A DNA stretch of 34,900 bases from Acidobacteriota bacterium (GTDB taxonomy: Bacteria; Acidobacteriota; Thermoanaerobaculia; Multivoradales; Multivoraceae): NCBI GenBank assembly GCA_026708285.1, contig JAPOVF010000285.1, forward strand, positions 1 through 34,900, given 5' to 3'. Under the pieces are notes generated by a model, which was given only the letters and a program-made list of their open reading frames with translations, was not told the DNA's origin and did not search any database. A program made the position numbers and the translations under genes. This document shows positions 8,227 to 16,859 of this stretch, piece after piece (position 1 is the stretch's first letter; each line of letters starts with the position of its first letter).

Positions 8227-9168
8227 ATGTCCAGCAACTCACTCCAGACGACCCCGATCGTGGCCTTGAGCGTTCTCGCTCTCGGCGTCGGCTTCCTTGC
8301 CTGCTCCCCCGCCGAAGAGGAAGTGGCGGAAGCACCGGAGGAGGCGCCCGCCGTGCGGGAAGAGCCGGCGCCGCTCGGAGAGATCGTCGTCATCCGGGGT
8401 GACAGCCGGGAGTTCCAGGAACTCACGCCCGGCAACCCGACATTGATGGTGTCCACGGAGGTCGGCGACCCCAACGCGATCGGCACGGTGGCGGGAACCA
8501 CCGCCATGACTGCTGTCATTGCGCAGTACGAGAACTTCTTCCTCGAGGACTGGGTCTATACCTACGACGAGTACATCTACGGCCTCGAGGGTGGAGTCCT
8601 GACGCTCGAAACGGAGGACGAGGTCTTCGAGGTCGGTCCGGGTGACGGCCTGTGGATCCCCAGGGGTACGGTGGCCAAGAGGCTCGAGGCCGGCGAGATG
8701 GCCCCGAACCTCGTCGCCGTCTACCCGTTCGACTGGGCGCCCGCGGACGAGAACTGGTCGATGGAGGGCGAACCGGACCCGGTCGTCTTCGTCGCGGCCG
8801 CCGACCGCCAGATTGTCGAGTACGGACCGGGCATCTACACCGGGTCCGATGTCGGTCCCGCCAGCGCGCCCGGCGTCGTCGCGGTCAGCGACATCCTGCA
8901 CTGCGCGGTCACGGTCCTGGACAACTTCGACACCCAGGAACAGCGCCCGATGATGTTCGACGAGTACCTCTACGTCCTCGAGGGAAGCCTGACGATCCTC
9001 TCCGGCGAGGACGCCCACGAACTCGGACCCGGCGACGCCATCTGGATGCCGAAGGGTGTGATGGTGCAGTATCAGTCCGAACAGTCGACGCTGATGGCGA
9101 TGATCTACCCCGCCAACTGGCAGGAGCAGATGGCCCAGGAAGCCGCGGAGGCTGAGACAGCCGAGTAG
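8227..9168 (+). CDS. Bicupin lipoprotein
   Basis: 313 residues from ATG 8227. AGGGAG lies 7 bases upstream, and the product then opens with a compact lipoprotein signal ending LALGVGFLAC (Cys26); the in-frame ATG at 8200 would only add a charged leader. Two cupin barrels follow: the first around YIYGLEGGVLTLETEDEVFE and GPGDGLWIPRGT, the second around YLYVLEGSLTILSGEDAHE and GPGDAIWMPKGV. The repeated G-[DE]-x-[IL]-W-[IM]-P-[KR]-G turn shows internal duplication. The usual cupin metal motif HxH is not evident, so it may bind a small molecule without metal or be structural. It is first in the rightward run that continues through the propellers to xylose isomerase, with 63 bases to the next gene. 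A sugar-binding role is only a guess from context. Confidence 0.8.
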   Translation: MSSNSLQTTPIVALSVLALGVGFLACSPAEEEVAEAPEEAPAVREEPAPLGEIVVIRGDSREFQELTPGNPTLMVSTEVGDPNAIGTVAGTTAMTAVIAQYENFFLEDWVYTYDEYIYGLEGGVLTLETEDEVFEVGPGDGLWIPRGTVAKRLEAGEMAPNLVAVYPFDWAPADENWSMEGEPDPVVFVAAADRQIVEYGPGIYTGSDVGPASAPGVVAVSDILHCAVTVLDNFDTQEQRPMMFDEYLYVLEGSLTILSGEDAHELGPGDAIWMPKGVMVQYQSEQSTLMAMIYPANWQEQMAQEAAEAETAE

Positions 9169-9231
9169 CGACATCATCCGCCGAACCGCGAGAACCTGAC
9201 AGGAGCGCGGACGGCAAGGAGACTCTGCAGA

Positions 9232-11466
9232 ATGAACGACCCGAACAGGGCCGCGGCCCGATTCTCTGTGCCCGAAGGGACAGGCGACAGGAAGGCGCGG
9301 CGTATGGCCAGCGCCGTGGTGATGCTGGCGCTCCTGGCCGGTTCGCTGCCGGCTGAAGAGTGGACCTCCTGGCGCGGCCCCTACCAGAACGGCTATTCGC
9401 CCCAGACCGGCCTGATCGACACCTGGAGCCCGGAGGGCGAGAACCTGATCTGGCGCCAGGACTTCATCGCCCGCTCGACGCCGGTCGTGATGGGCGGGCG
9501 TGTGTTCGTCAACGGCCGCGCCGGATCCGGCATCCACGAGCAGGCGGTCATCGCGGCGTTCGACGCCGGCACCGGCGAACCGCTCTGGGAGAACCGCTAC
9601 AACCTCTACCTGACCACCGTCGCGATGAACCGGGTCGGGTGGGCCTCACTCACCGGCGACCCCGAGACCGGCTACACCTACGCCCAGCTCGTCAGCGGCC
9701 TCTTCATCTGCCACGACCGCGACGGGAATGTGGTCTGGTTCCGGTCACTGAAGGAGGAACACGGACGCTTCGAAGGCTACGGCGGCAGGACCGCGTCCCC
9801 CGTGATCGACGAGGACCTGATCATCGTCAACATGAACAACGGAAGCTGGGGCAACCAGGGCATCCCCCGGCATCGCTACTACGCCTTCGACAAGCGAACC
9901 GGCGACGTCCAGTGGATGTCGACACCGGGCGGCACCATCTACGACCGAAACACGCAATCGATCCCGATCGTGACCGTGATCAACAACCAGCGTCTGCTGA
10001 TCACCGGTAACGCGGATGGGCACATCTACGCACTGCAAGCCCGCACCGGAAAGAAGGTCTGGGGGTTCAGCCTCTCGAAACGGGGCATCAACTCCTCGCC
10101 TGTGGTCGACGACCAGGGCAGGGTCTTCATCTCGCACAGCGAGGAGAACATCGACGAGGGCACGCTCGGTCGCGTCCTCGCGATCGACGGCACGCTGAGC
10201 GGCGACATCACGAGCACCGGCGAACTGTGGCGGTGGAACCGGAACAAAGCCGGGTTCCCGTCGCCGACGATCCACGACGGCCGCCTCTACGTGGTGAACA
10301 ACTCCGGCAACCTCGCCGCGGTTGACACGGAAACCGGCGAGGTCTTCTGGGAACTCAGCATCGGCACGGTCGGCAAGGCGTCGCCGGTGTGGGCCGACGG
10401 CAAGATCTACGCTGGCGAGACGAACGGCCACTTCGCGATCGTCCGGCCCGGAGACACGAGCGCCGAAATCCTCGCCCGGCACCAACTGAAGGTGCCGGAC
10501 GGCCGCTACGCCGAGCTCTACGGCTCGGCTGCCATCGCCTACGCCCGCATCTACTTCACCACGGAGGAAGGGGTCTATTGCCTGGGCGACAGGGACGCGC
10601 CGTTCGAGGTCACGGCTTCCCCGCTGCCGAGCCGCGGCGATGAGGGCGAAGCAGAAGGCCCACCGGCGACCCTGCTCGTGGTGCCGGCCGAGATCAGGGC
10701 TAACCCCGGCGAGAGCCACGACTTCGAGGTGTTGGCATTCGACGCCCTCGGCCGGCCGCTGGGCGCGGTAGAAGCCGACTGGTCGCTCAAGGGGATCGAG
10801 GCGGATCTTGCGGGCAGCACCCTTCGGTTCGCCGATGACGCGGGCTTCCAGGCCGGCGCCCTGGTCGCGACCAGCGGTGGGCTCGAAGCCGAAGCGCGCA
10901 TCCGCGTCTTCCCGTCCCTGCCCTGGACGGAGGACTTCACCGGCGGCAAGCAGGGCTACTGGATCGGCGGCGGCCGGTACGACATCGCCGAGGAAGACGG
11001 CGAGACGATCCTGATCAAGCCGGTCGCCGAGCGCGGCCTGCTGCGCTCGCCGCTCCTGCTCGGACCGCCCTCCCTGGGCAACTACACGATTCAGGCCGAT
11101 GTCCGCAACTCGCAGAAGGGCCGGCGCCGCTCCGACTCGGGCCTGATCAACTCCGGCTACATCCTCGACATGATGGGCATCCACCAGCGCCTCCAGATCC
11201 GCTCCTGGTCGGCGCAGCTACGTGTCGAGCAGAAGGCCGACTTCGAGTTCGAGATGGACCGCTGGTACACGATGAAGCTGGAGGTGCAAGCAACCGGCGA
11301 CACGGCCACGATCCGAGGCAAGGTATGGCCGCGCGACGAGGAGGAACCGGCCGAGTGGACGATCACGGCCGAGGATCCCCACCCGATCCGGAACGGCTCG
11401 CCCGGTCTTCTGGGTTACTCGCCGTCCGTCGTCTCCTACGACAACGTTCGAATCACCAGCAACTGA
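9232..11466 (+). CDS. Secreted PQQ-like beta-propeller with C-terminal Ig-like and concanavalin-like domains
   Basis: 744 residues from ATG 9232 (AAGGAG 10 bases upstream). ATG 9304, preceded by AGGAAGG, is an alternative that trims the leader to MASAVVMLALLAGSLPAEEW. The propeller spans about residues 45-460, opening with WTSWRGPYQNGYSP and showing blade motifs AAFDAGTGEPLW, YAFDKRTGDVQW, YALQARTGKKVW and AAVDTETGEVFW. Residues about 480-560 look like a bacterial Ig-like sandwich (VVPAEIRANPGESHDFEVLA). The last 180 residues begin WTEDFTGGKQGYWIGGGRYD and resemble the concanavalin-like fold of DUF1080/laminin-G-like proteins. Whether it binds PQQ cannot be told: no signal for a dehydrogenase cytochrome partner is seen. 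Co-directional with a second propeller 66 bases downstream. Confidence 0.87.
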   Translation: MNDPNRAAARFSVPEGTGDRKARRMASAVVMLALLAGSLPAEEWTSWRGPYQNGYSPQTGLIDTWSPEGENLIWRQDFIARSTPVVMGGRVFVNGRAGSGIHEQAVIAAFDAGTGEPLWENRYNLYLTTVAMNRVGWASLTGDPETGYTYAQLVSGLFICHDRDGNVVWFRSLKEEHGRFEGYGGRTASPVIDEDLIIVNMNNGSWGNQGIPRHRYYAFDKRTGDVQWMSTPGGTIYDRNTQSIPIVTVINNQRLLITGNADGHIYALQARTGKKVWGFSLSKRGINSSPVVDDQGRVFISHSEENIDEGTLGRVLAIDGTLSGDITSTGELWRWNRNKAGFPSPTIHDGRLYVVNNSGNLAAVDTETGEVFWELSIGTVGKASPVWADGKIYAGETNGHFAIVRPGDTSAEILARHQLKVPDGRYAELYGSAAIAYARIYFTTEEGVYCLGDRDAPFEVTASPLPSRGDEGEAEGPPATLLVVPAEIRANPGESHDFEVLAFDALGRPLGAVEADWSLKGIEADLAGSTLRFADDAGFQAGALVATSGGLEAEARIRVFPSLPWTEDFTGGKQGYWIGGGRYDIAEEDGETILIKPVAERGLLRSPLLLGPPSLGNYTIQADVRNSQKGRRRSDSGLINSGYILDMMGIHQRLQIRSWSAQLRVEQKADFEFEMDRWYTMKLEVQATGDTATIRGKVWPRDEEEPAEWTITAEDPHPIRNGSPGLLGYSPSVVSYDNVRITSN

Positions 11467-11532
11467 GCGAAGTGCAACCGATAGGCCAGCCAGAGAGGGC
11501 AAGACGAATCCACTGAACCCGAGGAGCAGAGC

Positions 11533-12975
11533 ATGAAAAAGGGGACCGTTGTAGCAGCGTTCCTGATCTCGACCGGAGCCGCTGCGGCGCTGGCGGACGA
11601 TCCGCCGGCCATGTTCGGCCTCACCCCTTCGCGCAACATGGTGTCGACCGAGACCGGCGTCCCGACGGACTGGGACATCCTGTCCGGCAAGAACATCAAG
11701 TGGAAGCAGAAGCTCGGCTCGCAGACCTACGCCGGGCCGATCATCTACGACGGCAAGGTCTTCGTCGGCACGAACAACGAGGGCGAACGCCGCCCCGGCA
11801 TCGTCGGCGACAAGGGAATCCTCATCGCCTTCCGCGAGAGCGACGGCGAACTGCTCTGGCAGGCCACGCACGACAAACTGCCGGCCGGGCGGGTCAACGA
11901 CTGGCCGCTTCAGGGCATCTGCTCGACCCCCTACATCGAGGACGGCGTCGCCTACTACGTCTCCAACCGGGGGGAGTTCGTGGCGGTCGATGTCGACGGC
12001 TTCGCGGACGGCAACGATGGCATGCAGGACGAGCAGTACAGCCACGAAATGGACGCCGACATCCTCTGGATCTACGACACGATCGCCGAACTCGACGTCT
12101 TCCCTCACAATCTCGCCGCCGGGTCGCCCCTGGTGGTCGGCGACGTCGTCGTCGCGACCACAGGCCAGGGCGTCGACGAGGGGCACATCAACATCCCCTC
12201 TCCGCTCGGTCCGAGCTTCGTGGCGCTGAACAAGCACACCGGCGAACTGGTGTGGGAGAGCGCCCACCCGGGCGAGAGCATCCTCCACGGGACCTGGTCC
12301 AACCCTGCAGCCGGCGTCGCCGGCGGCCGCGAGCAGATCGTCATCCCGGGCGGCGAGGGTGTCGTCTACTCCTTCGCGCCGGACACGGGTGAGCTCATCT
12401 GGACCTTCGACACGAACCCCAAGGACTCGGTGTGGGTGCTCGGCGGCAAGGGCACCCGGAACAACATCATCTCCACCCCGGTCTTCCACCACGACGTCGT
12501 CTACATCGGCGTCGGCCAGGATCCGGAGCACGGCGAGGGTCCCGGGCACTTCTACAAGATCGACGCCTCCGGAACCGGTGACATCACCGAGACGGGCCAG
12601 ATTTGGCACGTCGGGGGCGAGGACTTCCAGCGCACGATGTCGACCGCGGCCATCCACGACGGCCTGGTGTACATCGCCGATCTATCGGGCCACGTCTACT
12701 GCTTCGACGAGGAAACCGGCGAACTCCAGTGGATGCACCACACCTACGCCGCGATCTGGGGTTCGACCTTCGTCGTCGACGGCAAGATCTACATCGGCGA
12801 CGAGGACGGCGAGGTCGCGATCCTCGCGACCGGTCGCGAAGAGAACCTGATCAACGAGGTGTTCATGGAGGGAGCGGTCTACACGACACCGCTCGCCAAG
12901 GACGGCGTGCTCTACGTGGCGACCCGCTCGGAGCTCTACGCGATCGAAGAAGGGGCTCAGTTGTCAGCGGAGTAG
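11533..12975 (+). CDS. Secreted PQQ-like beta-propeller protein
   Basis: 480 residues from ATG 11533 (GAGGAG about 6 bases upstream). The signal peptide is [21 protein letters not shown]. Unlike its neighbour, it opens with [16 protein letters not shown] and goes directly into blades: [43 protein letters not shown] and [15 protein letters not shown]. The propeller fills the whole protein, with no extra domain. Similar proteins in Acidobacteriota and Planctomycetota genomes are labelled BamB-like or PQQ-binding-like. A BamB role in outer-membrane assembly is unlikely because the length and the gene neighbourhood differ. It precedes the Gfo/Idh/MocA gene by 61 bases, which suggests a periplasmic role in the same sugar or alcohol pathway. 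That link is inference from order and direction only. Confidence 0.85.
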   Translation: MKKGTVVAAFLISTGAAAALADDPPAMFGLTPSRNMVSTETGVPTDWDILSGKNIKWKQKLGSQTYAGPIIYDGKVFVGTNNEGERRPGIVGDKGILIAFRESDGELLWQATHDKLPAGRVNDWPLQGICSTPYIEDGVAYYVSNRGEFVAVDVDGFADGNDGMQDEQYSHEMDADILWIYDTIAELDVFPHNLAAGSPLVVGDVVVATTGQGVDEGHINIPSPLGPSFVALNKHTGELVWESAHPGESILHGTWSNPAAGVAGGREQIVIPGGEGVVYSFAPDTGELIWTFDTNPKDSVWVLGGKGTRNNIISTPVFHHDVVYIGVGQDPEHGEGPGHFYKIDASGTGDITETGQIWHVGGEDFQRTMSTAAIHDGLVYIADLSGHVYCFDEETGELQWMHHTYAAIWGSTFVVDGKIYIGDEDGEVAILATGREENLINEVFMEGAVYTTPLAKDGVLYVATRSELYAIEEGAQLSAE

Positions 12976-13036
12976 CGCCGCCAAACGCTCATTCCTTTGC
13001 GGTACGCTCCCGGATCGCACTACGAGGGAGCGCGCG

Positions 13037-14212
13037 ATGGAACGGAAGATCCGCATGGGCATGGTCGGCGGCGGCCAGGGCGCCTTCATCGGCGCCGTCC
13101 ACCGCATGGCGGCCGGCCTCGACGGCCTGATCGAACTCGTCTGCGGCGCCTTCAGCTCGGATCCCGAACGCTCCCGAGCCTCCGGCGCCGACCTCTTCCT
13201 GCCGCCTGGGCGTTGCTACGGCACTTTTGAGGAGATGATGGCGGGCGAGGCCGCCCTCGACCCGGCAGAACGGATGGACTTCGTCTCCATCGTCACGCCG
13301 AACCACATGCACTTCCCGGTCGCCAGGGCGGCGCTTAAGGCGGGCTTTCACGTGATGAGCGACAAGCCGATGACGAAGTCGGCGGCCGAGGCCGAGGCCC
13401 TGGTGGAACTCGTTGAGCGAACCGGCCTCGTCTTCGGCCTGACCCACAACTACACCGGCTACCCGATGGTCAAGGAGGCCCGCCACCGCGTCCGCGGCGG
13501 CCAACTCGGCAGGATCCGCAAGATCGTCGTCGAGTACCCGCAGGGCTGGCTCGCTACCCGGCTCGAGTCGGAGGGCCAGAAGCAGGCGGACTGGCGGACG
13601 GACCCGGAACGGGCGGGGATCTCCTGCTGCATCGGCGACATCGGGACCCACGCCGAGAACCTCGCCGAGGCGATCACCGGGCTACGGATCGAGTCGCTCT
13701 GCGCCGACCTGACCACGTTCGTCGAAGGGCGACCGCTCGAGGACGACGGCAACGTCCTGCTCCGCTTCGACAACGGAGCGCGCGGCGTGCTCTACGCTTC
13801 CCAGATCTCGATCGACGAGGAAAACGCCCTGGCAATCCGGGTCTACGGCGAGTCAGGCGGCCTGGAGTGGCACCAGGAAGAGCCGAACACCCTGATCCTC
13901 AAGTGGCTCGACCGGCCGCGCGAGGTCCTGCGCACATCGAGCCAGGGGCTCTCCGACGACGCGGCGGCGCATACCAGGTTGCCGGCCGGGCACCCCGAAG
14001 GGTTCCTTGAGGCCTTCGCCAACCTGTACCGGAACTTCGCGCGGACGCTGGACTGCCGCCGTCGCGGCGTCGAACCCGACGCGACGATGCTCGACTTCCC
14101 CACCGTGTACGACGGCCTGCGCGGAATGCAGTTCATCGAGACCGTCGTCGCAAGCAGCGAGAGCGACCAGAAGTGGCTCAGCATGCCGGCCTCACGCGGC
14201 AGTAACCCGTAG
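13037..14212 (+). CDS. Gfo/Idh/MocA-family NAD(P)-dependent oxidoreductase
   Basis: 391 residues from ATG 13037 (GAGGGAG upstream). The Rossmann start [19 protein letters not shown] is at residues 7-25. [21 protein letters not shown] and [19 protein letters not shown] give the conserved E/D-K-P motif with catalytic-type Lys near residue 112. The second half is the family's alpha/beta substrate domain: [17 protein letters not shown], with the H-x-x-x-N surroundings typical of the active site, and [17 protein letters not shown] near the C-terminus. No signal peptide is present, so it is cytoplasmic. Members oxidise or reduce sugars, inositols or 3-keto sugars. It sits 10 bases before the TIM-barrel isomerase gene and upstream of xylose isomerase. 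That order suggests redox handling of a sugar or glycoside before isomerisation; the exact substrate is unknown. Confidence 0.92.
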   Translation: MERKIRMGMVGGGQGAFIGAVHRMAAGLDGLIELVCGAFSSDPERSRASGADLFLPPGRCYGTFEEMMAGEAALDPAERMDFVSIVTPNHMHFPVARAALKAGFHVMSDKPMTKSAAEAEALVELVERTGLVFGLTHNYTGYPMVKEARHRVRGGQLGRIRKIVVEYPQGWLATRLESEGQKQADWRTDPERAGISCCIGDIGTHAENLAEAITGLRIESLCADLTTFVEGRPLEDDGNVLLRFDNGARGVLYASQISIDEENALAIRVYGESGGLEWHQEEPNTLILKWLDRPREVLRTSSQGLSDDAAAHTRLPAGHPEGFLEAFANLYRNFARTLDCRRRGVEPDATMLDFPTVYDGLRGMQFIETVVASSESDQKWLSMPASRGSNP

Positions 14213-14222
14213 GAGACGTACC

Positions 14223-15218
14223 GTGGCCCGACCCGTCACCCTGTTCACCGGCCAGTGGGCCGATCTGCCCGTCGCCGACCTCTGCCCGCTGGCCCGAGAC
14301 CTCGGCTACGACGGCGTGGAACTCGCCTGCTGGGGCGACCACGTGGAGGTCGACCGCTGTGATCGGGCTTACGCGTCCTCCCGACGTGAGTTGCTCGCGT
14401 CGAACGATCTCGAGCTCCACGCGATCAGCAACCACCTGGTCGGCCAGGCGGTCTGCGACCGGATCGACGCCCGGCACGAGGCGATCCTGCCGCCCCACGT
14501 CTGGGGCGACGGCGACCCGGAAGACGTGCGGAAGCGCGCCGCCGACGAGATGATCCGCACCGGCGAAGCCGCCAAGGCCCTGGGCCTTACCGTCGTCAAC
14601 GGCTTCACGGGCAGCTCGATCTGGCACCTGCTCTACTCCTTCCCGCCGGTGCCGCCGGCGATGATCGACGACGGCTTCGCGGACTTCGCCGCCCGCTGGA
14701 CGCCGATCCTCGACGCCTACCGCGAACTCGGCGTCCGCTTCGGCCTCGAGGTCCACCCGACCGAGATCGCCTTCGACACGGTGAGCGCCGAGCGCGCCAT
14801 CGAGGCGGTCGGGGGTCACCCCGCCTTCGGCTTCAACTACGACCCCAGCCACCTCGGCTACCAGGGCGTCGACTACGTGGACTTCATCCGCCGCTTCAGC
14901 GACCGGATCTTCCACGTCCACATCAAGGACGCCTGGTGGTCGGACCAGCCGAAACCGTCCGGCGTCTTCGGCGGCCACACGAACTTCGGCGACCACCGCC
15001 GGTTCTGGGACTTCCGCTCGCCGGGCCGAGGCTCCGTCGACTTCGAGGAGATCATCCGTGCGCTGAACGACATCGGCTACCAGGGGCCTCTGTCGGTCGA
15101 GTGGGAGGATTCCGGCATGGACCGCGAGCACGGCGCCGCCGAGGCCGCCGAGTTCGTCAAAGCGCTCGACTTCGCGCCCTCGGAGATCGCCTTCGACGCC
15201 GCATTCGAGGACAACTGA
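14223..15218 (+). CDS. Sugar phosphate isomerase/epimerase (xylose-isomerase-like TIM barrel)
   Basis: 331 residues from GTG 14223, which follows TAGGAG by 7 bases; the TAG there is the stop of the preceding oxidoreductase, so the genes are coupled. The same frame stays open back to 14007, but that part only overlaps the oxidoreductase. The barrel opens [20 protein letters not shown], then [13 protein letters not shown]. Likely metal ligands are in [14 protein letters not shown] (Glu), [12 protein letters not shown] (Asp, His), [10 protein letters not shown] (His) and LSVEWED (Glu). This is the AP-endonuclease-2 fold shared by sugar isomerases, epimerases and inosose dehydratases. Pairing with a Gfo/Idh/MocA enzyme is common for 3-keto-sugar, inositol or polyol routes. 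It is cytoplasmic, and the substrate is not deducible. Confidence 0.9.
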   Translation: MARPVTLFTGQWADLPVADLCPLARDLGYDGVELACWGDHVEVDRCDRAYASSRRELLASNDLELHAISNHLVGQAVCDRIDARHEAILPPHVWGDGDPEDVRKRAADEMIRTGEAAKALGLTVVNGFTGSSIWHLLYSFPPVPPAMIDDGFADFAARWTPILDAYRELGVRFGLEVHPTEIAFDTVSAERAIEAVGGHPAFGFNYDPSHLGYQGVDYVDFIRRFSDRIFHVHIKDAWWSDQPKPSGVFGGHTNFGDHRRFWDFRSPGRGSVDFEEIIRALNDIGYQGPLSVEWEDSGMDREHGAAEAAEFVKALDFAPSEIAFDAAFEDN

Positions 15219-15247
15219 GGCCATCGCAGGGAGGCGCCAGCAGTTCG

Positions 15248-16591
15248 ATGACCCCCTTCTTCCCCGAAGTCGCCAAGCCCATTCCGTTCCAGGGACCGGA
15301 CAGCCGCGACCCGCTCGCCTTCAAGTACTACGACCGGACGCGCAGGATCGGCCGGTCCACGATGGAGCGGCATCTGAAGTTCGCGGTCGCCTACTGGCAC
15401 ACCTTCAAGGGGGGCGGCCAGGACCCGTTCGGCCCCGACCCGGTCTACGACCGCCCCTGGAACGACGCGGCGACGCCCATGGACGTCGCGCGGCGAACGC
15501 TCGACGCCGCGTTCGAGTTCTTCACCAAACTCGGCGTCCCCTACTACTGCTTCCACGACCGCGACATCGCGCCCGAAGGCGACTCCGTCGCCGAGAGCAA
15601 CGAGTACCTGGAGGAGATCGTCCAACTGGCGAAGCTCCGGCAACGCGAAACCGGCGTCAAGCTGCTCTGGGGCACCGCGAACCTGTTCGGCCACCCGCGG
15701 TACACCCACGGCGCAGCGACCAACCCCGATCCCCGGGTCTTCGCCCACGCGGCGGCCCAGGTTCGGCGCGCGGTCGACGCGACGATCGAACTCGGTGGCA
15801 CCGGCTACGTGTTCTGGGGCGGCCGCGAGGGCTACACCTCGCTGATCAACACGGACATGGGCCGTGAACGGGAGCAGATGGCCGCCTTCCTCCGGCTCGC
15901 CGGCGACTACGCCCGGCGGCAGGGGTTCAAGGGCAAGTTCTTCCTCGAGCCGAAGGCGAAGGAGCCTTCCATCCACCAGTACGACTTCGACTGCGGTCAC
16001 TGCCTGAACTTCCTGCGCGAATTCGACCTGACGGATGACTTCATGCTGAACGTCGAGGCGAATCACGCGACGCTCGCCACCCACTCCTTCGAGCACGAAC
16101 TCGCGACCGCGGCCGCCGCCGGCATGCTGGGCAGCGTCGACATCAACCGCGGCCTCGAGGGTGTCGGCTGGGACACGGACAACTTCGCGATGAGCCTCCG
16201 CGAATGCGTCCTGGCCCTGCTGATCATCCGCGGCCAGGGCGGCCTGCGCTGGGGCGGCCTGAACTTCGACGCCAAGGTGCGTCGCGGCTCCTTCGACACG
16301 GTCGACCTGTTCTACGCCCACATCGCGTCGATGGACGTCTTCGCGAAGGCCCTGTTGATCGTCGAGCGCATCCGGCAGGACGGCGTCCTGGGCCTGGCCG
16401 GCAAGCGCATCCGCCAGCGCTACGCCGGCTACCGCCGCGGCATGGGCCGCCAACTGATGGCCGGCGAGACCACTCTCGAGGAACTCGAAGACTGGGCCGG
16501 CAGCCTCGGCGAACCGCCCAGGATCAGCGGCCGCCAGGAAGAGCTCGAGAGCATCCTGAACGACTACCTGTACAGTACCCGCATCGAGTGA
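15248..16591 (+). CDS. xylA: Xylose isomerase
   Basis: 447 residues from ATG 15248, close to the roughly 440 of classical class II XylA. It interconverts D-xylose and D-xylulose with two divalent metals in the cytoplasm. Visible active-site elements, in order: YCFHDRDIAPEGDS (base-type His and Asp), WGGREGY, FLEPKAKEPSIHQYDFD (Glu and Lys ligands), NVEANHATLATHSFEHE (Glu, His), GSVDINRG, WDTDNF and GGLNFDAKVRR (Asp ligands). The C-terminal oligomer arm SGRQEELESILNDYL matches the family. GGGAGG lies 13 bases before the ATG, a rather long spacing. It follows the isomerase/epimerase gene by 29 bases and is separated from the xylulokinase by an inverted-repeat element, so the kinase may be expressed separately. 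No XylR-type regulator or xylose transporter is in the window. Confidence 0.95.
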   Translation: MTPFFPEVAKPIPFQGPDSRDPLAFKYYDRTRRIGRSTMERHLKFAVAYWHTFKGGGQDPFGPDPVYDRPWNDAATPMDVARRTLDAAFEFFTKLGVPYYCFHDRDIAPEGDSVAESNEYLEEIVQLAKLRQRETGVKLLWGTANLFGHPRYTHGAATNPDPRVFAHAAAQVRRAVDATIELGGTGYVFWGGREGYTSLINTDMGREREQMAAFLRLAGDYARRQGFKGKFFLEPKAKEPSIHQYDFDCGHCLNFLREFDLTDDFMLNVEANHATLATHSFEHELATAAAAGMLGSVDINRGLEGVGWDTDNFAMSLRECVLALLIIRGQGGLRWGGLNFDAKVRRGSFDTVDLFYAHIASMDVFAKALLIVERIRQDGVLGLAGKRIRQRYAGYRRGMGRQLMAGETTLEELEDWAGSLGEPPRISGRQEELESILNDYLYSTRIE

Positions 16592-16616
16592 CGGCTGCGG
16601 GAGAACGAGCACACCC

Positions 16617-16795
16617 GCCTGACGAGGGAGCGGAGGGGGCTGTCCCCCAGCGGCCGCTCACGCTCAGTCGGAGAATGGAAGGTCGGCGCTCGCTCCACTC
16701 CGCTCGCTCCGGTCAGTCGCCGGTTGCCGCACGGACTCGGCCGTCGCTCGCTTCGAGTCCGCCGGGGGACAGCCCCCTCCGCTCCCCCGTCAGGC
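16617..16795. repeat. 179-bp element bounded by 32-bp inverted repeats (MITE-like or large hairpin)
   Basis: The left arm (16617-16648, begins GCCTGACGAGGGAGCGG) and the right arm (16764-16795, ends GCTCCCCCGTCAGGC) match as inverted repeats at 31 of 32 positions, with 115 bases between. Each arm ends inward in its own mini-hairpin (GGGGGCTGTCCCCC and its complement). The interior holds AGCGGCCGCT (16649-16658) and another stem, CGGACTCG (16732-16739) with CGAGTCCG (16754-16761). No coding potential and no clear target-site duplication were found. It lies in the 268-base gap between xylose isomerase and xylulokinase; apart from the REP-like copy at 16826-16858, nothing else is seen in that gap. 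Confidence 0.7.
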
Positions 16796-16825
16796 TAGAC
16801 GTATCAGGTCCGCAACGCTGGTGTC

Positions 16826-16858
16826 ACTGGGTGCGCCGGCGTTCTCGCCGGCTTCCGG
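16826..16858 (+). repeat. REP-like hairpin element, copy 2
   Basis: A 33-base unit starting ACTGGGTGCGCCGGC, with stem GCCGGC/GCCGGC around GTTCTC, matching copy 1 at 5575-5607 in 29 of 33 positions. It ends one base before the ATG of the xylulokinase and so occupies the normal ribosome-binding position. A small GCGC palindrome (CTGCGC-C-GCGCAG, 16865-16877) follows, inside the first codons. Confidence 0.55.
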
Positions 16859-16859
16859 G

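Noticed and set aside
9232-12975. Quinoprotein alcohol dehydrogenase pair using PQQ
   Set aside because: Only blade motifs are visible. I do not see the disulfide ring, the Asp/Glu calcium site or a cytochrome c domain that would support PQQ catalysis.
14007-14222. Extension of the isomerase/epimerase reading frame into the preceding oxidoreductase
   Set aside because: GTG 14223 has TAGGAG at ideal distance and starts exactly at the family's first strand; the upstream codons overlap a conserved gene in another frame.
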